The notes beneath the pieces are model-generated. The model saw only the letters and a program-made list of their open reading frames with translations. It did no database searches and was not told where the DNA came from. DNA of 64,000 nt, taken from Gnetum montanum (Eukaryota > Streptophyta > Gnetopsida > Gnetales > Gnetaceae). How positions within the stretch are numbered: position 1 is the first letter of the stretch; every line of letters starts with the position of its first letter. The position numbers were made by a program, and so were the translations under genes. The DNA lies in the NCBI GenBank assembly GCA_015680685.1, contig MNCI01005374.1, forward strand, positions 127,406 through 191,405, written 5' to 3'. Of the stretch, positions 1 through 11,640 are shown piece by piece.

Positions 1-794
1 CTTTTATTTTATTATTATATCATGCTTCATAAGGATAAAATACCCCTAATATCTTTCTTACTATCATTTCAAAAGGATACTTCAAGGAAAAAGCACTTTA
101 TGACATATTTGTCCATTAAGAGAAAAACTCACTATAATTTAACGTTTTCAAATATTTTCCTTACTTAATGAAGGAATATCTTATGTATGAAATTTCTAGC
201 TAAGTAATTTTTATTTCAAATTATTTTTTAGGAAATTTTGCTTAAGCAAACTATAATAATACACCTCAAGCACTGAAACAATTCTCTAGATTCTTTGTTG
301 CAATGTTAGTAGAATGAAATATATAAGTGATCCCTAATAATATATTTTTTTAGATTGCTTAAAATTATTAATAGTCACGAGTATATTGATTATAGTGCAA
401 ATAATATACACTTATTTTCACAAATGCTAAGCTTGAAGAGTGATGTTAAAGATTAGGACTTTTATCAAGCTTAACATTAATAAAGCATCTATCTTGTCTA
501 TCATAGAAACGTTAGTATTCATAGTGATATTATTTATATATTAGTTAAAGTTCATTAACAAGTTATGACATTTCACCAAAAGTCATAACAGCTCAAAAAC
601 CTATAAATACAATGGAAAATCACCAAGCATACATAACATAAGAAATAAACATGGTGTTGTATCATAGTATAATGATTTTAAATCCCTTAAAATATTTTTT
701 AATTAAGCGAATTATACAATCAAAATTGAAATTAAAATTTTTTACTTACATCTCTTAAAACCCCTTGGATCTATTGATATAGTTTTGAACTTCC
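1..794. other. AT-rich intergenic sequence, nothing recognised
   Basis: No open frame of useful length, repeat or RNA gene was recognised. The stretch is AT-rich with short homopolymer runs and resembles decayed intergenic DNA. Confidence 0.5.
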
Positions 795-888
795 TTTTCC
801 AAAAAAAAATTTAATTTATGACCTAGTGCTACCCAATAGAATCAAACCTGTGACCTAGGTTTACTTTACCAAGACTCTTACTAAGCCA
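795..888 (-). repeat. tRNA-derived SINE-like copy 1
   Basis: Read on the minus strand, a box A-like stretch (GGCTTAGTAAGAG, 875-887) is followed by a box B-like stretch (GGTTTGATTC, 839-848), with the spacing of a Pol III internal promoter, and then an A/T-rich tail. Two similar copies lie at 38,150-38,233 (minus) and 46,497-46,640 (plus). The common core is a GGCTTA...AAG head and GTTTGATTCCAATGG around box B. It is too degenerate to be a functional tRNA gene. The family assignment is an inference from the three copies. Confidence 0.5.
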
Positions 889-905
889 AAATTCTTTATT
901 TTACT

Positions 906-2440
906 TTATTTCATTTGAAATAGTATGAAGTTAATATCAATTACAAGTTGTTTAAATTTCTTATTAATATTGTAGTTCTATTTTTCTTTGATATTGTGGA
1001 TTTAAGAGTCACTAAAATTTACAATATGGTATCGTAGTATGGTTCAATATTAATGTACATATTGTGCGGGGTGAGGTGGTTTTCTTGAATTCCAAAAATA
1101 AAATTGTATTAGAAATAATAAAATGAGTACACCAGCATATCTCAACAATAATGAAAAGCTCTTTAAAAAAATAAAGGAAAGGAAAGGCCCAAAAATTTTG
1201 GAGATGCCCTTGCAAGTTTTCATCCTTACAACCAATCCAAAAAAACGACCCCTCTAGGATAGGAAAAGGATTAGGCTTTGATCTTACAAATGTGTATAAA
1301 AACATTTTATTTTTACCTTGCATACACCATGAGCAAAAGCAAGATGTATTATTATGCTTTGAATATAAGTTATCATGCTTATCTACCATATGAAATTTCT
1401 CTTCCTATTAAAAATCTCATCTCACCAGGAGTCATTTTAACTTCATACATACATGTTATCTTCATAATTTTAGTTTCTATTAATATATTAATTCATACAT
1501 GGGTTACTCTTCAATACCCATATTTTAAATTTCTATTACATGTTATAGTATTGTAATTGAATCAATTTAATAGCATTTATTCCATCTTGCAATTGTGCTT
1601 CTATTTTGTTTATTATTTTTATTTATCATTTTACAATAAAACCCCTAAATATCAATTTTTGAGTGAATTCTTTAACAAAATGACTCAAGATGTAATAATT
1701 TTAAGCAACCATGAAGTTCCAAAATAAAATTCATTATTAAACATGTCTCTCAACTTCCTCATCTAGAAGAACTATCTCCACATCTCATACATCACAATCA
1801 AATCTAACATTGCATGTTGTTATTGCAACAATATGTCATTTTCATGCAATAGTCTTAAATTATGAGGAAAAGATCAATTCTTTTTATGCAATTGCTAAAA
1901 CGAAAAAGCAAGAGATAGAAGTACAATCTTAAAAAGAAAAATTATAAAAATATTTCATTTCAAGCCCAAACACTCTCTCCAAGAGCGTAATCATGGTAAC
2001 ACTTTGGTCATTAATGAAACAAAGCTGAAGTTCCACTTCTCAGAATGAGTGAAAGTTCAAAGCATTAAGTCTTTGCTAAGAAAAATCCAAATCAAAAGAG
2101 ACCTTAGTAAAAATAAGACAAGGTACGAGTAATCAAAATTCATGGATAGCTAAGAAGCCAAGCATAATTCCCTAAAATATTTCAACTTGTTATCAATAAA
2201 TTTGAGAAGGTAGGATTTTCAAGTTAAATAAGGAATTGCACAAGACTGACTAAATTAAATATCAAGAGTAAGGTTTGTTATCCCACAAACATTTCCTACC
2301 CACTAAAGTTTATTCAAGCTCATCTGAAATGAAATCAAGAAGCTTAAGAAGTAGTTTCAACGTAATAGACATTTGCACAAATAGTTAACAGAAACCCTTG
2401 CTTAAAGGAAAAGAGCTTGGTAAGAATTCAAAAGATGCTT
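906..2440. other. AT-rich sequence, no gene recognised
   Basis: Reading frames of 60-125 codons on either strand have no recognisable motif and a composition typical of chance frames in AT-rich DNA. The right part may belong to the retroelement that follows, but I could not find its edge. Confidence 0.45.
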
Positions 2441-3600
2441 TTGTTAAAATATGTTTTCCACATTAGCTAGTTAAGGAGAAATTAGAAGTTGGCACTGCAA
2501 ATTTATAGATGGTTAGTAAAGCTAATAAATAGCTCTATAAAGAATACCTTGATTAACTACATCAATTTTCACTCATAAAGAAAAGATTCTTCAAAGTTGT
2601 TCTATGAGGTATGTCATCATTTGCACACAATAGCACTAGAGAGAGGATGTTATCTGTGAAGTCCAAATTTAGCTCTACAAAGCAAGTGGAAACCAACATT
2701 AGCACATCAATGCCATCCTAAGTCTACTCATAGAACTAATTTGTATAGCTTGAAAGCAGTTCTACAAAAGAGCTACCAGGTCAACTTGTGAAGGAGGCTT
2801 GTAGAACTAGAATTTAGCTCTACAAAGAAGTTTGGAATTAACTCTATCACAAATAAAGTACATAGAACTTAAAACTAGTTATATGAAGAAGCTTCACCAC
2901 ATCAACTAGTGAAGGAGCTTTGTAGAACCAAAAATGTCTCTACCAAATAGCTTTAATATGTTAGCATATAGATGAAGTGCATATTGTCATCTAAAGAAAA
3001 CACACTTCATCTACCGCATTGGTAATGCCACATTGGCATCTCAATGAAATGCATATTTTCATCTAAAGAAAACACACTTTATCTACCATGTTAGTAATGC
3101 CACATTAGAATCTAGATGAAGATACAAGTTCATAGAACCAAAAATGGCTCTACAAAGCACTTCTACCACATCAGCTTTCATCAAGCTCAAAAATAATTCT
3201 ACATATGTAAACTTATTAATAGAGAAAATTTATATAAAGCTTCAAAATGGTTCCACATGAAAGAGTGAATATGATTCTACCACATTAGCTATAGAACCAA
3301 GTTATAAAGCTAGAACTCTAACCTATTAATAATCTTACAGCAAGCTCTTCCATGTCAACGTTCAAGCAATCACAAGTTTGTAGCACTGAAAAACAGCTCT
3401 ACAAAGTAGTTCTACCATGTAACCTCATGAAATATGGTTTTAAGAAGCACACTCCATGAGTGACATCAGAGCTCATTACAACTCCACAAAGGAATACATT
3501 TCATGCACATGAACATCTCATTTTAATCCAAGTCAATAGGGCAAGATGCAATGCATAAAATAAATTATTAGTTTTTCATTAGCTCCTCAATGTAATGAAT
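2440..3600 (+). repeat. Degenerate subrepeats of gypsy-type element, copy 1
   Basis: Phrases such as 'gctctacaaag', 'ttctaccacatcagct' and 'tagaaccaaaaatggctc' recur imperfectly every 50-110 bp. From 2,960 to 3,130 a second unit of about 70 bp recurs around 'cttcatctacca' and 'catctagatgaag'. The same two kinds of unit, in the same order, occupy 10,290-11,560. This is a diverged internal minisatellite in the 3' part of an LTR element, upstream of its polypurine tract. Confidence 0.6.
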
Positions 3601-4333
3601 TAAAAACATCTTACAAACAATTTCAAAAAGGCTCCACAACTGATTTCAGGTAAAAGCAAAATGAAAAAAGAAGTTGTAAATAGAGTCTAAAGCCAAAGCA
3701 AAGTTGCTACAATTAAAGCATAAAGCTACTATTGAAGCTCAAAAAAAAGAGGTGTAAGAATTGTTGGTTCAAATAGGAGCTAATAGAAAACCATGACCTT
3801 AGTTAAAATAGGATTATTTAGATGACAATTACTGGCAATTACTGAAGAAAAAGCTTGAATTCAAATAAGCGCGAGGGGGTTGCTACTTTAACAAAAATAG
3901 CCAATTCCCTAAGTGGATTGATTATGGGAGAAAAAGATGCTCAAAGAATTATTAAAGGACCTCAATAGCACTAAGCCAAACTCATAAATGAAGCTTTTAA
4001 AGTTCTCAATAATCATGAAAGGCTAGCTAAGCAGTTATCAGGAGAATATCTCTAGGTTCAAAGAATGAGAAAAATCTATTAAGAGACTAAAAAATAGTTT
4101 AACAGCCTACAATTATAGCAAGAGAAACATGTTCTAAAGGGATCTTTAAAAAACTTAATAATCCTAAATCAAATACAACAAACCAGGCAATCAAAATTCT
4201 TTCAAATTATTATGGTTATTAGTTAAGGAGTTTTAATTGAAGAATGAGGAAGATTTACTAGCAAAATATGAACTTTAATCTTCATAATGGTTACAACTAC
4301 CACAAGCTATTATAAAAATCTAAGAGTAGATTT
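3600..4333 (+). pseudogene. Decayed coiled-coil ORF before LTR, copy 1
   Basis: Stop-interrupted frames read as lysine-, glutamine- and glutamate-rich helix, for example LLQLKHKATIEAQKKEV near 3,700 and HERLAKQLSGEYL near 4,015. The second copy at 11,740-12,497 reads similarly (LLLLKHKATVEAQNEEVQEF). Similar protein reading in two diverged copies suggests a once-coding region just 5' of the polypurine tract. Its function is unknown; it may be a third ORF of the element. Confidence 0.45.
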
Positions 4334-4344
4334 GATAAGGAGGT
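4334..4344 (+). other. Polypurine tract, copy 1
   Basis: A purine run (gataaggaggt) lies just before the start of the inferred LTR. The equivalent run in copy 2 is gataaggggagc at 12,498-12,509. Assigned by position relative to the LTR. Confidence 0.45.
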
Positions 4345-4351
4345 TTAGCAT

Positions 4352-5012
4352 TGAGGAGATTAGAAACAGAATTGTAAAACCTATTCATTAGAATGGCATT
4401 TTAAACAAGTTCTTCTATCTCTTTTGACTTAGTTGTTTTAGCTTGTATTTATAGTTGGTTAGCATTTTTCTCTCTATCTAGCCTGAAAGATGCATACTCA
4501 TACATTAATGGATTGTTAGTTTTGGAGGAGGCTATTTTCTCTGAGCTAAGGTTTACCTTATTTTTGTTATTCTAGTTCAATAAGATAGCTTTAATCAATG
4601 TCAATCCTTAACCAGTCTAGCATAGAATGACTGTCATCTTCATGTATTTTTGAACTTCATGAATAATTTTGTTTCCTTATTTTCTTACTCTATTTAGAAA
4701 AGCTTTTATGATTTTACTTTTGGAAAGTTAGCTAGTAGATAGTTTAGAATTTGAGATTGGCATTTTCTATAAAATTATCCATTTATTATATGTGTGTTGT
4801 GCATGAAATAAAAGCTAGACTTATAGGAAAGCTATTCAATTATTTTAAATCATGCTAAAAGACAACTAGAAGAGGTAGACATTGATTATATATAAGATAT
4901 TTTCTTAAGTTAGACCTTCCCATTTTTCCAAGTAAATATTTCTTGTTATATACCTTGAGTTACATTAGCTTTATTAATACTAGCAGAGGCTATTTGGGGG
5001 CATTTGTGCCTT
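4352..5012 (+). repeat. LTR, gypsy-type element copy 1
   Basis: About 660 bp, from a TG after the polypurine tract to the base before a primer-binding-site-like sequence. It aligns along its length with 12,516-13,182, including shared phrases such as 'tctctatctagcctgaaag' and 'cattaatggattgttagtt'. A TATA-like run (gattatatataagatat, near 4,884) fits a U3/R boundary. The exact ends are inferred. Confidence 0.6.
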
Positions 5013-5027
5013 GATAGTACAAGAGAC
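5013..5027 (+). other. Degenerate primer-binding site, copy 1
   Basis: This corresponds by alignment to TGGTATCAAAGACCA at 13,183, which resembles the complement of the initiator tRNA-Met 3' end used by many plant LTR elements. Here it has decayed to a form that would not be recognised alone. Confidence 0.4.
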
Positions 5028-5039
5028 TAGCAATCACCT

Positions 5040-6857
5040 AAAAAAAGTTTATAAAATCTTCTCCTCGTGGTAGAATTGATTCTGATTTTTCTACTACAAC
5101 TTTAACTAGTGCTAGAATGAGGACCTCTTATTGTTAAATAGTTCATAGTTTATTAGGTCATATTAGGCTAAAGTCAATTATAAGATAGGCCATTTATTTT
5201 AGCTCATCAGTAGTTCCCCTAATAAATAAGAAGATTTCAAAAATCCAATGCATACATTTTAATTTAATACTAGAACTACATCATGAGATATTGAAATTAT
5301 AAATCCAAGTAGTGAAATTAAGACATGACATGCTAGGATAGCACCATTAGTTAAGGGTTTTTCTTTCAAGAGAAAAGCTAGGTCAAGAGCTAGAACTCAA
5401 AGTTTACAAATAATGGCTAACATACCTCTTGTCAACCCATTCTAACTGCTCACACATTTGATGTTTAATTCTTATCATGATATTTCTAAAGAAACCTATA
5501 AGTAATACCCAAATTCATATGTTCTTGGTAAAGCTTATTTAGAAGAAGAGTATTTATACCTATTCAAGCTAGCCCTTATCCATGAAAATGTTCAACATCC
5601 AAATCAAGCATGTAGGTTTTTTATAGGTAACCTCAAGGACATGGCCTAGATTTGGTACTCAAACTTGCATAACAATAGCATTACTAGTTTGGAAGATATG
5701 AGAACCTTATTTATATCCCAGTTTGATAATTAAATCAAGCAACATTAGTTATATAATGGCCTAGTTTAAATAAAACAAGAAAATAATGAATCAATAAGAG
5801 AATTTAACATTAAGTTTCAAAACGCTTATGCTGTATTTTAGAACTAGTTTCATCCAAGCAATGAAGTTTTAAAAGATACTATCTAAATGCTATAGATTTC
5901 AAAATCTCAATTTGATTACATAGGACCCCATATGTTAATACTTTAGTATACCTTTATAGTGAGGCTATAGAATTAGAAAGATAATTGAATCTAATCCTTA
6001 AAAATACTCATCCTTTTATAAAGGAATCTCAAAAAGAAATATTCCCACTCCAAAGTTTGACTCAACACAAAATGTTACCTACAATTACTAATTCTATGGA
6101 ATTTTGAAATAAATAATCTACTAAAGATAAACCTTTGAAAGAAATGTCAAAAAATTATCAAGTCAGAGAAAGCTATCTTGAAAGTAAAAATCAAAGAAGA
6201 TAGAAAGTTCAAAAAGTCAGATATTCAAGTAGAATTCAAAGAAACAGAATCAAGTGAATTTTTAGCTGACTTCAATCTAACAAAATTTGAAGAGAAGTTC
6301 AAAGAGTTTGCAATCTAGGAGTACATTACATAGAAAGGTAATCTAGCAATGAAGCATTTGAGAATTCAGAGTTGAGATACTCTTCTAGCAATGAATTCAA
6401 TAATAATGAGGAGCCTAGATATGAACTTAGGAGTACAAGAGAGAAACTTACCATGTCTAGGCCATCAAATATAGTGCTTGAACCTACTAGAAAATGTAAG
6501 GCTTTCAAAGAAAGAAAAATGTCAAAGGAAAAATCTTAACCTAATGAAGCAGATAATCAATATCCTCTTCCTAGAATGTTTAGAAAGCTAGGATTTTATG
6601 TTGAAGGAAAATATGACATAATAGAGGCTTTAAAAAGGATTAAAGTTAATATTAGTCTATATTAGCTACTTCAAATGGATGGATGTTTCAAAAGAATTTT
6701 AGACAAAATTAAGAACAAGAAGAAAGTGGTTGACATTACCATGAATTATGTTCATAATGATGAATCCACTAGTAAAACACAAGTTGTGGCTAATAGAGAT
6801 GCTCCTCAATTCTTATTGACTCTTAAGTTAAAAGATAGATATCTGCATAATTGATAG
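5040..6857 (+). pseudogene. Gypsy-type gag/protease-linker pseudogene
   Basis: Begins in the leader after the PBS; the first readable codons (GRIDSDFSTTTLTS) match the start in copy 2. Around 5,640-5,830 the reading WYSNLHNNSITSLEDMRTLF then SQFDN fits the Retrotrans_gag fold, which shapes the particle. Near 6,590-6,700 the reading YDIIEALKRIKVNISLY resembles the linker before a Ty3/gypsy protease, and DAPQFLLTLK lies near 6,800. Multiple in-frame stops and frame changes mean no protein is made. The reading ends at a 26-bp duplication (6,823-6,883), where copia sequence takes over. Confidence 0.6.
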
Positions 6858-6883
6858 TTAAGTTAAAAGATAGATATCTGCAT
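6823..6883 (+). repeat. 26-bp tandem duplication at gypsy/copia join
   Basis: Two identical 26-bp copies at 6,823-6,848 and 6,858-6,883 (core aagttaaaagatagatatct), period 35 bp. The gypsy-like reading ends in the first copy and the copia-like reading starts in or just after the second. Confidence 0.8.
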
Positions 6884-8865
6884 CATTGGTTCTACATGCT
6901 ATACTCTAAATGATAAAGATAACTTAAGAAAATTTTATCCTAAAACCAATGAAGGCATTTTCTTACAATATTCACTAATTAGTAGGGCTTATAAATTTCT
7001 CAATAAAAGGACGAATACTATAGAAGAAATTATAAATGTTAAAGTTGATGATCATGACATTACTTCTCCACAACCTAATGTTGAAGTTATTCCCATTAAA
7101 AAATTTTCTAGTGCCACTCAAGTTCAAGTTGACAAGAATTCAGAAGTAGAAAGTGAACATGAAGAAGAGCAAGAAGATGAACTAGATGAAACATCTTCCA
7201 TTTAATCCAAAAACCCTAAACGTAGTAAAACACACTCTCTCAACAATGTTATTGATGAAGTTCAAGATGGTATTTGCACTAGAAGCAAAACTATAAAAAT
7301 TTGTGCTTTTTTAGCATATCTCTCACAACTTGAACCTAAAAACTTCAAAGAAGCTAAAGGAGAAGAAGGATGGATTTCCACTATGCAAGATGAACTAAAT
7401 CAATTTACTAGAAATAACATATGGGAATTGACACCTAGAACAAATACTAAACCAATTATTGGAACAAAATGGGTCTTTAGGAACAAAACTGATGAAAATG
7501 AAAATATTATCAAAAATAAAGCTTGATTGGTTGCCAAAGGAAACAATCAATAGGAAGGGATTGATTTTGATGAAACTTTTGCTCCTCTTTCTAAACTAGA
7601 ATCTATTAGACTTCTCTTGGCATACACTAGTATTAAAAATATCAAACTATATCAAATGGACGTAAAAAGTTCCTTCCTAAATGGAACCATACAATAAGAA
7701 GTTTACATTAAACAACTTGAAGGTTTTATAGATCTCATCAAACTTGATCATGTTTACAAGCTCAAGAAGGCTCTCTATGGGCTTAAACAAGCTCCAAGAG
7801 CCTATTATGAAAGACTTCCCAATATCTTACATCAAATGGTTTCAAAAGAGGTAAGGTTGATGTCACTTTATTTCTTAGAAGAGAAGGTAGTGATCTACTT
7901 ATAGTTCGAATTTATGCTGATGATATTATTTTTGGTGCTACTAATGACATTCTTTGCAAGAAATTCTCAGATCTTATGCAATCCAAATTTGAAATGAGCA
8001 TGATGGAAGAACCTAAAAAATTTCTTGGATTTCAAATCAATAAATTTGAAGATGGAACCTTCATTTCTCAAACCAAATATGTCAAAGATCTTCTACTCAA
8101 ATTCAACCTAGCCAATGTTATGGTAAAAAAACACTCCTATGATAACAAATTCTAAACTTACCAAAGATGATCAAGAAAAGCCTATTGATCACAAACTTTA
8201 TAGAGGCATGATAGACAATCTACTTTATTTAATTTCTAGTAGACCAAACATTGCATTAACTGTAGAAACGTATGTTAGATATCAAGCCACCCCAAAAGAA
8301 TCTCATTTAAAGGTAGTTAAATGAAATTTTTATTATTTAAAAGGTACTACTACCTAGGGCCTTTAGTATCCAAAGGATTCTCCACTTGATCTTGCTAGAT
8401 ATTATGATGTAGATTGGCCAGGTTGTTTAGATGATCATCGAAGCAAAAGTGGGAATTGCCTTTTTCTAGGAAGAAGCCTTGTCTCTTAAACAACCAAAAA
8501 GTAAACTTCTATGGCTCTTTCTACAGCAAAGGTTGAATGCATCTCAGTTGGGAGTTGCTATGATCAACTCCTATGGATGAAAGAAATGCTCAAAGACTTA
8601 GGAAAATAAACTCAATCTACACCTATCTATTGTGATAACAATAGTGCGATCAACATGGAAAAAAATCCAATTTTACACTTTCGCATCAAACTCATTGAAA
8701 TTCATTATCACTTTACATGAAAACATACTCAATGTGGGTACATAAAACTATAATTTATTGGAACTGAAAATCAACTAACAGATGGTTTTACAAAATCCTT
8801 GGATGACCGAGGACTGACTACCCTATGTAAAGACATGGGAATAGGACCCTATCCTATCAAGTAAG
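6868..8865 (+). pseudogene. Ty1/copia integrase end - RT - RNase H pseudogene
   Basis: A 5'-truncated copia polyprotein. Domains in order: integrase C-terminal block (CYTLNDKDNLRKF, then SRAYKFLNKRT, 6,885-7,010); an acidic linker; reverse transcriptase from about 7,370 (KWVFRNKTDENE, LYQMDVKSSFLNG, LKKALYGLKQAPRAYYE) with the catalytic YADD motif at about 7,914-7,925; and RNase H from about 8,510 (LSTAKVECISVGS, IYCDNNSAINMEKNP, ENQLTDGFTKSLD). The integrase catalytic core, protease and gag are absent. Stop codons (for example near 7,525, 7,552 and 7,697) and frame shifts near 7,850 and 8,130 break the frame. Family-level assignment is firm; the lineage (SIRE/Maximus-like) is a guess from the long 3' LTR. 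Confidence 0.9.
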
Positions 8866-9139
8866 TTTCCTTCCATTTAAATTTTATCTTTATTTTTCAA
8901 ATAAAAAAATTTCTATACGTGTGTAGGGGATGTTCCACTCCACTTCTTTTTGGTGCTATTCAAAAAGGGAAAGAATTAATTTGAGAGCTTGGTACTATTT
9001 GATCTAGAACTATTAATGAGTAATGATTGTGATGTAAGAATGTCAAACACTAGATATATTTTAAGCTAGTGTTATGTAGCTAACTTGATGATTTCTAGAG
9101 ACTGCTAACCCATTTTCTTAAGTTTTGAACATCACCAAT

Positions 9140-9150
9140 AAGAGGGAGAT
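9140..9150 (+). other. Copia polypurine tract
   Basis: The run aagagggagat lies about 280 bp downstream of the end of copia RNase H and directly before the 3' LTR, where a plus-strand primer site belongs. Confidence 0.6.
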
Positions 9151-10239
9151 TATTGACCTTTTCATTTATCAAAACCTTAAGAAAAAAGGACAACAATAGA
9201 ATGTCTATGTTAGAGGATGTGTTTGCAAGAACTCAACAAGACAAGAACTATGATGTAATATTCAAGCAAAAAACTTCATAGGTAAATATGAGAGCATAGG
9301 CAAGAAAGAAGACTACAAGTTAAATGAAGATGCTTCAAAGATTGTAATGAAGCTAAATTAGCAAAGAAAATCCTATGAAACCAAAGCTTAAAAGTTAAGA
9401 AGACGTCTCCAAGAAGCACAAGAAATCTTGGCTAATGTGGAATACTTTTATAGAAGATGTCTTCCAAAAATAGGAAATGTCTTCCTTGTAGAGAAGATGT
9501 CTCCATTGAGTCATCTTTCATGAGCTATCCAACTTTCAAGGGAGATGTCTCCCTAGAATTGAAGTCAATTTTAGAGAGACATATGAATCTTGGAGACATC
9601 TATACTAGATATTATATAGCTATTACATGAATTCCAAGCTATTCTCAAAAACTCCAACACTATAAGAAGACTTCAATCTCTTGGATATTGTGCAAGTTTT
9701 GTCAGCATCAAAGCCATCATTTCCTATCTCTTGTTGTTGTGCTTATGTACTTGAATTAACACATCATTTGATTTGATTTACTATGAGATTGTACTTCATC
9801 ATACAAGGAATCTATAATTTGAGTTATATTCTCTACTTGTAATTTCTTTTCTTTTCTTATTTCCCTACAGGGTTGATGTGCTTCTTGAGAGAAGGCATCA
9901 TAATTAAGCTTGTCGAGATCCTATAAGATTGAGTGTTTGTGCGATGTTAAAACACTCCAAAGGGGAGCTCAATTTTGCCAAGGTTGTGGAATCCTTGAAA
10001 TCACATTCTAAGCTTGTTGGGACCTTGAGGTGTCGACTAATTTTGTAGTGACAAAACACTATAGAGTGGAGCTTGTACAAAGTGTGATACCCTTCAAACC
10101 ACATTTCAGAGAAATAAAGTTCAAATGTGTGCAAGGAATCTACCCTCTAAATGTGGACTACCCAAGTTGGAAAATCATATTAAATTTGGGTGTGATTTTT
10201 ATCACTAATTAATTTAATTAGGGAACTTATCCATCCCAC
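9151..10239 (+). repeat. Copia 3' LTR
   Basis: About 1.09 kb from TATTGACC directly after the polypurine tract to ...CATCCCACA. The start is TA where LTRs normally have TG, consistent with a G-to-A mutation; the end is CA. No matching 5' LTR is in the window, because the copia element is truncated at 6.87 kb. The ends are inferred from the polypurine tract and from the sequence change at the C-run that follows. Confidence 0.55.
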
Positions 10240-10245
10240 AACCAA

Positions 10246-10258
10246 CCCCCCCCCCCCC
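10246..10258. repeat. C13 homopolymer
   Basis: Thirteen uninterrupted C residues sit at the boundary between the copia 3' LTR and copy 2 of the gypsy-type element. The length may be unreliable in sequencing. Confidence 0.9.
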
Positions 10259-10261
10259 ATC

Positions 10262-11640
10262 TTCTAAGTTCTTGATCCTCACATAAACTCACATAAAGCT
10301 TTAAAATGATTCTATGAGCCACATCAATTATGTGGATTAGCATCTCCATGTTAGCTCTCACATATCTCAAAAGTGATTTTATAAAGTAGCTCTACCATGA
10401 AAGCTCTAGAGTTAGCTTATTTTCATAGAAGAAAAGATTGGTTCTACAAGGAAGTTCCATGTGCCATGTTATCGTTGCACAAAATCAGTTCATAGAACTG
10501 GTTTGTAAGGCTAAAATTCAACTCTACAAAATAGCTCTACCACATCAGCATCTACCACGTCAACTCATAGAAGAAGCTTGTAGAGCTAAAAAATCATTCT
10601 ATAAACAAACTCTACCATGTCAAATTTTGTAAAGCTTAAAAATTATTTTATAAAAATGCTTTTCCATGCAAGCTCTAAAGGTAGCTTATTTTCATAGAAG
10701 TGGAAAATGGTTTCATAAACAAGCTCTACAAGCCATGTCACTTTGCCAACTCAACTCATAAAATCGACTCATAAAGCCAAATTTTCACCATTCAAAAGAG
10801 TTCTAGCACTACACCACATCAACTTGTAGAGCTAGTTTGTAGGATCAAAATTTGGTTCTAAAAACAAGTTTATTTTAATCTCTACCAAATAAATTTACTA
10901 AGTAGTGCAAGCTCAAAATGGTTCTATAAGAAAGAGTTCTATGATCCACATCATCATCAAGCCATGTCGATGTTCAAAATTAGCAAAAATTCCCATCTAA
11001 ATGGAAAATCATAATTTAGATCAAGTTGCTTCATCTACCATGTCAACAATGCCACATCAACATCTAGATGAAGCACATATTATCATCTAAATCAAACATG
11101 CTTCATCTACCACATTAGCAATGCTACGTTGGCATCAAGATAAAGCACATATTTCATCTAAAGAAAACATGATTCATCTACCATGTTGACATCTAGATGA
11201 AAATACAAGTTCATAAAACTTAAAAGGGACTCTACAAAGTAGTTCTACCACATCATCTTTCATGGAGCTTAAAAATAGTTCTACAAAGTCGCTCTTCCAT
11301 GTAAGCTCATCTGTAGAGCAAATTTGTAAAGCTTGAAAATGGTTTCACAAGTAAGAGCAAACATGGTTCTACCACTTCAATTGTAGAACCAAGTTATAAA
11401 GCTAGAACTCCACCCAATTAAAAAGATTATAATAGGCTATTCCATGTTAGCATTCAAGTAGTCGTAGGTTCATAGAACTAAAAAATAGCTCTACAAAGCA
11501 ATTTTTCCACGTAAGCTCATGAAATCCATCACTATGAAGCATGCTTCACAAGCCACATCATAGCTCATCCCAAGTCCACAAACAAACACATTTCACACAT
11601 GTGCATGTTTCATTTTAATCCAGCTCAGTAAGGCAAGATG
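10262..11640 (+). repeat. Degenerate subrepeats of gypsy-type element, copy 2
   Basis: The same units as at 2,440-3,600: repeated 'agctctaccac', 'gtagagctaaaaa' and 'ttctacaaagtc', then a block with 'cttcatctaccatgtcaacaatgccacatc' variants at 11,020-11,210. The order of the blocks is conserved with copy 1. Confidence 0.6.

Noticed and set aside
1012-1556. Open frames of about 90-125 codons on both strands near 1.0-1.6 kb
   Set aside because: No motif, hydrophobic chance composition and overlap on opposite strands; typical of AT-rich noncoding DNA.
2440-5030. Initial reading of the whole 2.5-kb repeat as one long LTR
   Set aside because: A polypurine tract inside it (4,334; 12,498) and decayed coding sequence before that tract put the LTR start near 4,352, leaving an LTR of about 660 bp.
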